From: Christensenellaceae bacterium
GTDB lineage: Bacteria > Bacillota > Clostridia > Christensenellales > Borkfalkiaceae
Assembly (NCBI GenBank): GCA_948890655.1
Contig: CAQTYU010000006.1
Coordinates: 22,022 to 86,021 of the forward strand
Direction: 5' to 3'
Length of the DNA: 64,000 bases
Positions 59,244 to 64,000 of this stretch are shown in pieces (the first letter of the stretch is position 1; each line of letters begins with the position of its first letter). Below the pieces are notes generated by a model. That model saw only the letters and a program-made list of their open reading frames with translations. It was not told where the DNA came from and did no database searches. The translations under genes were made by a program, and so were the position numbers.

Positions 59244-60662
59244 ATGGAGAAGGAAAACAAAGTAATTAACGAAATTCTTGAAACTTTTGAAAATAAGGCG
59301 GCGGAGCTTCCTGCTTGTGCGCGGGCTTTGCAGCTTTATAACGACCGCAAATACGACGAAGCGGTGAAGCTTTGGGAAGAGTGTGCAAAAAAGGACGATG
59401 CGGAAGCATTGTTTTGGCTTGCCAACTGCTTTATGCAAGAGCTTGCGGGCAGGGAGCTTTCCGAAGAGGAAAGAATTAAACAGGGTTTCGAATACGCCCT
59501 GAAATCCGCCGAACTTGGTTTTGACAAAGGGCAGCAATACGTTGCCGTGCTCTATTATAACGGCGCGGGAACGGAGCGCAACTTTAAAGCCGCATTGGAA
59601 TGGGCAAAAAAAGCCGCCGACGGAGGACTTGTTCAGGCAATGAACACCGTCGGTTATCTGTACGAATACGGGGATTATATCGAGGACACTGCCGAGGACA
59701 AGAGTAAAGCGGCTTTTAACTGGTATATGAAGGCGGCGCAGAACGGAAACGCGGCGGGGCAGTGCAATGTGGGAAGATGCTTTGCCGAAGGTTTGGGAGT
59801 CGCCCGCGACAAGCAGGAAGCGGTGGCGTGGTATACCAGAGCCGCCGAACAGGGGCTGGACGAAGCACAGTTTTGTCTCGGTGAATGTTATGACGACGGC
59901 GAGGGCGTGGACAAAAATCCCGTTGAAGCTTTTTACTGGTATAAAGAGGCGGCAAAGCGCGGGCATGCAAAAGCCGCGTGCTACGTCGGTTATTGCTACG
60001 AATACGGCGAGGGAGTTACCTACGACATGGCTGAGGCGATAAAGTGGTATCAGATTTCGGCTCAAAAGAATTATGCGCAGGCTTTTTGCAACCTGGGGTG
60101 CTGCTACGAAGAAGGCAATGGCGTTAAAAGGGATTTGGCAACCGCAAAAAAGATGTTCGAAGCGGGCGCAAATCTGGGGCATGCGATGTCGCTGTATAAC
60201 CTCGGCAACATCTATTATTTCGGCAAAGGCGTAAAAGAAGATATGGATTTGGCTGTTAAGTGCTATTACGCCGCGGCTCAAAAAGGCATGAAGGAAGCGC
60301 AGTATAACCTTGCGCAAAACTATTACAAGGGCGAGGGCGTTGAGCAAAGCGACGAGGAGGCGGCTTATTGGTTTTTACAGGCTGCAAAAAACGGCGACGC
60401 GGACGCTCAATATAAAATCGGCACGTTCTATCAGAACGGTATAGGCGTTGAAGAGGACGAAGAAGAGGGATTTAAGTGGTTTTTAAAAGCCGCAAAGCAA
60501 GGCGATTCGGACGCGCAGTACGCCGTGGGAATGTGTTATCAGGAAGGTTACGGCGTAGACGCGGATTTATACGAGGCAAGGGATTGGTATTCCAGAGCTG
60601 CGGAACAGGGAAATAAAGAAGCGAAGAAATACCTTAAATACGTCAATAAACTTATTAAATAA
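59244..60662 (+). CDS. Sel1-repeat protein A
   Basis: 472 residues built of about 11 Sel1-like units of 36 residues (AQYNLAQNYYKGEGVEQSDE type). No signal peptide or membrane helix; GGAG lies before the ATG, 17 nt after the peptidase gene, so they may be co-transcribed. Sel1 proteins are scaffolds for protein contacts; partner unknown. Paralogue of the next gene. Confidence 0.88.
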   Translation: MEKENKVINEILETFENKAAELPACARALQLYNDRKYDEAVKLWEECAKKDDAEALFWLANCFMQELAGRELSEEERIKQGFEYALKSAELGFDKGQQYVAVLYYNGAGTERNFKAALEWAKKAADGGLVQAMNTVGYLYEYGDYIEDTAEDKSKAAFNWYMKAAQNGNAAGQCNVGRCFAEGLGVARDKQEAVAWYTRAAEQGLDEAQFCLGECYDDGEGVDKNPVEAFYWYKEAAKRGHAKAACYVGYCYEYGEGVTYDMAEAIKWYQISAQKNYAQAFCNLGCCYEEGNGVKRDLATAKKMFEAGANLGHAMSLYNLGNIYYFGKGVKEDMDLAVKCYYAAAQKGMKEAQYNLAQNYYKGEGVEQSDEEAAYWFLQAAKNGDADAQYKIGTFYQNGIGVEEDEEEGFKWFLKAAKQGDSDAQYAVGMCYQEGYGVDADLYEARDWYSRAAEQGNKEAKKYLKYVNKLIK

Positions 60663-60676
60663 ATTTATGAATTTAC

Positions 60677-60731
60677 TCCGCACTCCGCGCACACGATGTG
60701 TGCGCGGAGTGCGGAATATTGATTTTTTTTG
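60677..60731 (+). terminator. Strong hairpin between the Sel1 paralogues
   Basis: An 18-bp perfect stem TCCGCACTCCGCGCACAC/GTGTGCGCGGAGTGCGGA with a 3-nt loop; TTTTTTTT follows 7 bases later. It ends or attenuates the upstream unit. Confidence 0.75.
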
Positions 60732-60736
60732 AAAAT

Positions 60737-62317
60737 ATGGATAACGAGAAGAATATAATAGACGAAATATTAAAGAATATTAAAAACGGTGAGGACGAAG
60801 CGAGAAAGGGGACTTCGGTTTTGGAAACCGCAGAAAACGGTTTTGCCGCCGCTGAAACGGAAGGCTTTGCCGGCAGCGGTTGTGACGACGTTTCGGAATC
60901 GGCGAGGAAATTTTACAAGGACGGCGAATATGAAAAAGCCGCCGAGCTTTGGTTTAAGGCGGCAGAGGCGGGCGACGCTTACGCGCAGGTTTGCATAGGG
61001 GTTTGTTATCTGGAAGGAGAGGGCGTTGCCGAAGACGTAAAAACCGCGCTTGAATGGTTTAAAAAATCCGCCGAGCAGGACTCTCCGGAAGCGCACTACG
61101 AACTTGGAATGTGTTATCTGATGGGTACCGGAGTAGAAAAGGACGACGCGGTTGCAGTTAATTATCTTAAAAAGGCGGCGGATTTTGGCATTGCTCCGGC
61201 TCAGTATGCGCTTGCGAATTGTTATTACGACGGAACCGGCGTGCCGAGAGACGCAGAGGAAGAAGTATATTGGCTTAAACGGGCGAGCGAACAGAATTAT
61301 TATAAGGCGCAACACGCGCTCGGGATTTGCTATCTTGAAGGAACCGGCGTGGAAAAGAACGCCGTGGAGGCGGTTAATTTGTTTACTCTTGCCGCCGAGC
61401 GGGACTATCCGGAAGCGTACTACGAACTTGGAATGTGTTATCTGAAGGGTACCGGAGTGGAAAAGGACGATGCGGTTGCGGTTAATTATCTTAAAAAGGC
61501 GGCGGATTTTGACAACGTTTTGGCTCAGTACGAACTGGGTTGCATTTACGACGAAGGCAACGGCGTGCCGAAAAATTATGCTGCGGCCGTTGAGTTTTAT
61601 AAAAAAGCCGCCGAATCGGGATATGCGGAAGCGCAAAACGAATACGGCTGGTGTTTTGTTGTTGGCAAGGGCGTTAAAAAGGATTTGCGGGAAGCCGGAA
61701 GATGGTTTCGCAGGGCGGCGGAACAAGGAGATATGCGTGCGCAATTTAACCTTGGAATGTGTTATGAAAATGGTTACGGGATGAGCGCGGATGCGGATAA
61801 AGCGTTTAAATGGCATTTGAAATCAGCCGAACAGGGAGACGACAGGGCGCAGTTGCACACCGGTTGGAATTATTTAATGGGTAACGGCGTTAAAGTTGAC
61901 GGCGTCGAGGCGTTAAAATGGTTTAAGCGGTCGGCGATGCAGGGCAATGCGCAGGCGATGAGTGAAGTCGGTTATTGTAATCAGAACGGTATAGGCACAA
62001 AAAAGAACCGCGAGGAATGCGTTAACTGGTATAAGAAAGCCGCGGAATGCGGCAATTCAATGGCAATGTATAATCTGGGGTGTTGTTTCCGCCACGGAAC
62101 TGGCGTTAAAAAGGATATGTTAAAGGCTGTGGAGTGGTATGAAAAAGCTGCGGAAAACGGAGAGGTTGACGCTATGCTTAGTCTTGGATTTTTATATGAG
62201 AAGGGTAAGGGAATAAAAAAAGATATTGAACTTGCCGAAAGTTGGTATAAAAAAGCCGCCGATAATGGAAACGAAGAGGTAAAACTGTTTCTTGAAAAAA
62301 AGAAATTCAGGAAGTGA
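60737..62317 (+). CDS. Sel1-repeat protein B
   Basis: 526 residues from the ATG at 60737. Acidic N-terminal 60 residues, then about 12 Sel1 units. Two units are almost identical at the DNA level (61090-61206 and 61422-61538: YELGMCYLMGTGVEKDDAVA and the copy with LKGTG), showing recent internal duplication. No Shine-Dalgarno is visible, and a terminator hairpin lies just upstream. A TTG at 60698 in the hairpin would add 13 residues. Confidence 0.85.
   Translation: MDNEKNIIDEILKNIKNGEDEARKGTSVLETAENGFAAAETEGFAGSGCDDVSESARKFYKDGEYEKAAELWFKAAEAGDAYAQVCIGVCYLEGEGVAEDVKTALEWFKKSAEQDSPEAHYELGMCYLMGTGVEKDDAVAVNYLKKAADFGIAPAQYALANCYYDGTGVPRDAEEEVYWLKRASEQNYYKAQHALGICYLEGTGVEKNAVEAVNLFTLAAERDYPEAYYELGMCYLKGTGVEKDDAVAVNYLKKAADFDNVLAQYELGCIYDEGNGVPKNYAAAVEFYKKAAESGYAEAQNEYGWCFVVGKGVKKDLREAGRWFRRAAEQGDMRAQFNLGMCYENGYGMSADADKAFKWHLKSAEQGDDRAQLHTGWNYLMGNGVKVDGVEALKWFKRSAMQGNAQAMSEVGYCNQNGIGTKKNREECVNWYKKAAECGNSMAMYNLGCCFRHGTGVKKDMLKAVEWYEKAAENGEVDAMLSLGFLYEKGKGIKKDIELAESWYKKAADNGNEEVKLFLEKKKFRK
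61090..61538 (+). repeat. Near-identical direct repeat in Sel1 gene B
   Basis: About 117 bp at 61090-61206 recur at 61422-61538 with few changes (GGTACCGGAGTAGAAAAGGA versus GGTACCGGAGTGGAAAAGGA). Source of possible repeat-number variation. Confidence 0.8.
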
Positions 62318-62651
62318 CGGCAGTTTTAAAAATGCAGGGAATACATAAAATATTTATTTTTATACCGGAGGGGCAGTTTAAGCTTACGTACGGTTTTGCG
62401 GTAAACGGGCTTTATAATTAACATAATTTGCCCGACCTGCAATTAAAACTTAAGATACTTGTCGTCTTTGAAAAGCGGCGCAAAAAGTGTAAAAGTAACG
62501 AAATATCTACAAAAAGTACATAAAAGTACATAATAGTATTAAATTTAATTATAGATAGTGTTTTAATATAATGAAAGGCGGCTAGTTTTGCGCCGCCTTT
62601 TTTCTTTACCACATTATTAGTTACACAGATGTCCTTACGTGGAGAAATGAA
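62318..62651. other. Intergenic region with short direct repeats
   Basis: No gene. Around 62490-62540 the unit AAAAGTACAT recurs with about 10-bp period, operator-like, before a TATAAT (62567-62572). A terminator follows at 62576. Confidence 0.4.
62576..62607 (+). terminator. Intrinsic terminator
   Basis: GGCGGC-N9-GCCGCC stem followed by TTTTTT. Confidence 0.75.
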
Positions 62652-62864
62652 TTGAAGCAGAATAGTATGAAAGAAGTTTTGGAGTGCTTGATTCTGACAG
62701 TGAAAGCCAGCCTTGATGAAATTGCGGTAAAAGCAAAACGCAATGATTTTGTGTGCGGTGAAATTTATGCTTATCTTGAGTGTCTTGAGGTTATACAGAC
62801 GTGGTGCAAAGCCGAAGAATACGGACTTTGCGGTAACCTCGAAGAAAAGTACTTAGCGGAATAA
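62652..62864 (+). CDS. Hypothetical small helical protein
   Basis: 70 residues from a TTG at 62652 (GGAG 8 nt upstream); an in-frame ATG at 62667 would give 65. Helical with several cysteines (MKEVLECLILTVKASLDEIA, EIYAYLECLEVIQTWCKAEE). A clear terminator follows. Similar short proteins are found in Clostridia; function unknown. Confidence 0.65.
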   Translation: MKQNSMKEVLECLILTVKASLDEIAVKAKRNDFVCGEIYAYLECLEVIQTWCKAEEYGLCGNLEEKYLAE

Positions 62865-62889
62865 CTTTTTGGTACCCTGCCGCAAAATC

Positions 62890-62921
62890 AAAGCCCCTTG
62901 CATATTGCAGAAGGGGCTTTT
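62890..62921 (+). terminator. Intrinsic terminator
   Basis: AAAGCCCCTT (62890-62899) pairs with AAGGGGCTTT, followed by T. Confidence 0.8.
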
Positions 62922-62963
62922 CGGCGTGGGGATTTTTGAGTAACACAAGTGTTAGCCTGCAAC

Positions 62964-63010
62964 AACAAAAAAACAGCTCAAAAACCGTTAAAAACACGAT
63001 TTTTAAGCTG
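62964..63010 (-). terminator. Terminator of tRNA-Ser
   Basis: Reverse strand: AAACAGCTTAAAAA pairs with TTTTTGAGCTGTTT, then TTTTG. Confidence 0.65.
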
Positions 63011-63012
63011 TT

Positions 63013-63103
63013 TGGCGCGGAAGGAGGGATTTGAACCCTCGCTGCAGTTTCCCGCACTACTCCCTTAGCAGGGGAGCCCCTTGAGCCACTTGGGTACTTC
63101 CGC
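63013..63103 (-). tRNA. tRNA-Ser(GCT)
   Basis: 91 nt with the long variable arm of class II tRNAs. Acceptor GCGGAAG/CTTCCGC, discriminator G and encoded CCA. Anticodon loop CTGCTAA within CTCCC/GGGAG gives GCT. Confidence 0.95.
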
Positions 63104-63123
63104 TTGTTGCTCAAAGCTAATTC

Positions 63124-63152
63124 AATATATCATAAATTTACGGGTTTGTCAA
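63124..63152 (-). promoter_or_regulatory. Promoter of tRNA-Ser
   Basis: Reverse strand TTGACA (63152-63147), 17 bp, TATATT (63129-63124). Confidence 0.7.
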
Positions 63153-63193
63153 AACTTTAATTCGCTCTTTTGAAAGTTTTTTAAATTCAACTC

Positions 63194-63222
63194 TTGCATA
63201 ACGGTGCTTGCTATGTTAAAAT
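63194..63222 (+). promoter_or_regulatory. Promoter of SGNH hydrolase gene
   Basis: TTGCAT (63194-63199), 17 bp, TAAAAT (63217-63222). Confidence 0.6.
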
Positions 63223-63265
63223 TACCATAAATATATTCGGATAGAGTATATTGTAGGGGGGAAAT

Positions 63266-63874
63266 ATGAAAATTATCTTTTTCGGTGATTCGATTACCGA
63301 TTGCGGACGGGACAGGCAGGACGAAAAGTCGCTTGGCGACGGTTATGTAAAAATACTTTCGGATAAGCTTTTACCTTTGTATCCCGATAAGGGAATACAG
63401 CTTGTGAACAAGGGGATTTCCGGCAACAGGGTAAGCGATTTGCTTGCGCGTGCCGACGCCGACGTTATTGCTCACAAACCCGACGCGGTTGTTATTATGA
63501 TTGGCATTAACGATACCTGGCACAAGTTTAAACACGGTACAGAACTTGATTTGGTGAAGTTTGAAGCGGATTTTAAGGCGCTTTTGACAAGGATGAAAGA
63601 GGCAGGAATAGTTTTGATTTTTTTGGAACCGTTTCTTTTGCCTGCGCCGGACAAGTTCAGACTTAGACCGTTATTTGACAAGGAACTTGCAATTATAAAT
63701 AAAATCGGATTGCAGATTGCCGACGAATTTGTAGCTTATGACGAAATGTTTAACGGACTGTGCCAGACTGTTTCGTACAAAGAGTATTCGCCGGACGGAG
63801 TGCATCCTACGCATCGGGGCTCGAGACTGATTGCGGATACGGCGATAAAAGCCATAAGAAAACATTTACTTTAA
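63266..63874 (+). CDS. SGNH/GDSL-family esterase
   Basis: 202 residues, no signal peptide, so cytoplasmic. Block I FFGDSITDCG (nucleophile Ser), block II NKGISGNRVSDLL (Gly and Asn of the oxyanion hole), block III GINDTW and block V DGVHPTHRG (Asp-x-x-His) are all present. Likely acts on acetylated sugars or short esters, as close relatives in gut Clostridia are thought to do. GGGGGG precedes the ATG. Single gene between two promoters and terminators. Confidence 0.92.
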   Translation: MKIIFFGDSITDCGRDRQDEKSLGDGYVKILSDKLLPLYPDKGIQLVNKGISGNRVSDLLARADADVIAHKPDAVVIMIGINDTWHKFKHGTELDLVKFEADFKALLTRMKEAGIVLIFLEPFLLPAPDKFRLRPLFDKELAIINKIGLQIADEFVAYDEMFNGLCQTVSYKEYSPDGVHPTHRGSRLIADTAIKAIRKHLL

Positions 63875-63883
63875 TTTGTATTG

Positions 63884-63915
63884 CGGCGCATACGGTTGTA
63901 TTGCGCCGTTTTTGT
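63884..63915 (+). terminator. Terminator after SGNH gene
   Basis: CGGCGCA-N11-TGCGCCG followed by TTTTT. Confidence 0.8.
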
Positions 63916-63956
63916 TTAAAATAACTACAGAGTTTCGGCAAAAGCTGTTGCTCTAC

Positions 63957-63992
63957 AATGGACTTGTCAGATTAAGACAAGCCCATTTTTTT
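63957..63992 (+). terminator. Second hairpin with T-run at window edge
   Basis: ATGG-a-CTTGTC-agattaa-GACAAG-c-CCAT then TTTTTTT. Confidence 0.65.
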
Positions 63993-64000
63993 ATCGCTTG

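Noticed and set aside
62490..62540. CRISPR-like repeats
   Set aside because: The AGTACAT units are about 10 bp with no spacers; more like an operator or chance.

Overview
The window is a stretch of a Gram-positive (Bacillota, Clostridia-like) chromosome carrying one integrated siphophage. Evidence for the host type is indirect: AGGAGG-type ribosome sites, promoters that nearly all read TTGACA-17 bp-TATAAT, a NifS/NifU pair beside an Rrf2 regulator, a K+-dependent membrane pyrophosphatase, and surface or secreted proteins typical of gut anaerobes (DUF6273 lectin-like protein, BspA-type LRR protein, M60 mucin-type peptidase, Sel1-repeat proteins). An uncultured gut Clostridia lineage fits; the genus cannot be read from the sequence.

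Chromosome, left part (1-21384): quinolinate synthase (nadA), an Rrf2 Fe-S sensor, a probable free-standing structured RNA, a membrane-anchored DUF6273 protein, a small HTH regulator with its own operators, then nifS-nifU-ttcA-like (Fe-S and sulfur transfer), hppA, a P2-type Ca2+ ATPase, a reverse-strand operon of a nucleotidyltransferase-kinase fusion and a glycosyltransferase, a HAD phosphatase, about 1.3 kb of decayed genes, and a large LRR protein.

Prophage (about 21.5-53.9 kb): reverse-strand lysogeny genes (serine integrase, TPR protein, repressor) face a forward early operon (HTH proteins, ERF annealase, PD-(D/E)XK nuclease, NinB-like, HNH, SSB, replisome organiser, DnaC-like loader, clamp-like protein, PAPS-reductase-like protein, ArpU-type late regulator). 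Then come terminase, portal, MuF-type head protein fused to a zincin-like domain, scaffold, capsid, connectors, tail tube, chaperones, tape measure, tail-tip proteins and a holin. No endolysin is recognisable.

The most interesting system is a diversity-generating retroelement (DGR) at 50.2-53.0 kb: a C-type-lectin-like tail protein with a variable repeat (VR, 51310-51459), a template repeat (TR, 51696-51845) and a DGR reverse transcriptase. By hand alignment VR and TR differ at 32 positions, all of them adenines in TR. A third, orphan VR-like copy sits exactly midway (193-bp spacing on both sides) and is a TR/VR mosaic. The reverse transcriptase reading frame carries its conserved N-terminus, but the only in-frame ATG is followed at once by a TAA codon.

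Chromosome, right part (53.9-64 kb): tRNA-Ala(CGC) and tRNA-Val(GAC) on the reverse strand, an L-cysteine desulfidase-family protein, the M60 peptidase, two tandem Sel1 paralogues, a small protein, tRNA-Ser(GCT) and an SGNH hydrolase. Three chromosomal genes (nadA, the HAD gene and the HTH gene at 10.2 kb) have a -10 box only 6-7 nt before the start codon, which predicts leaderless mRNAs.
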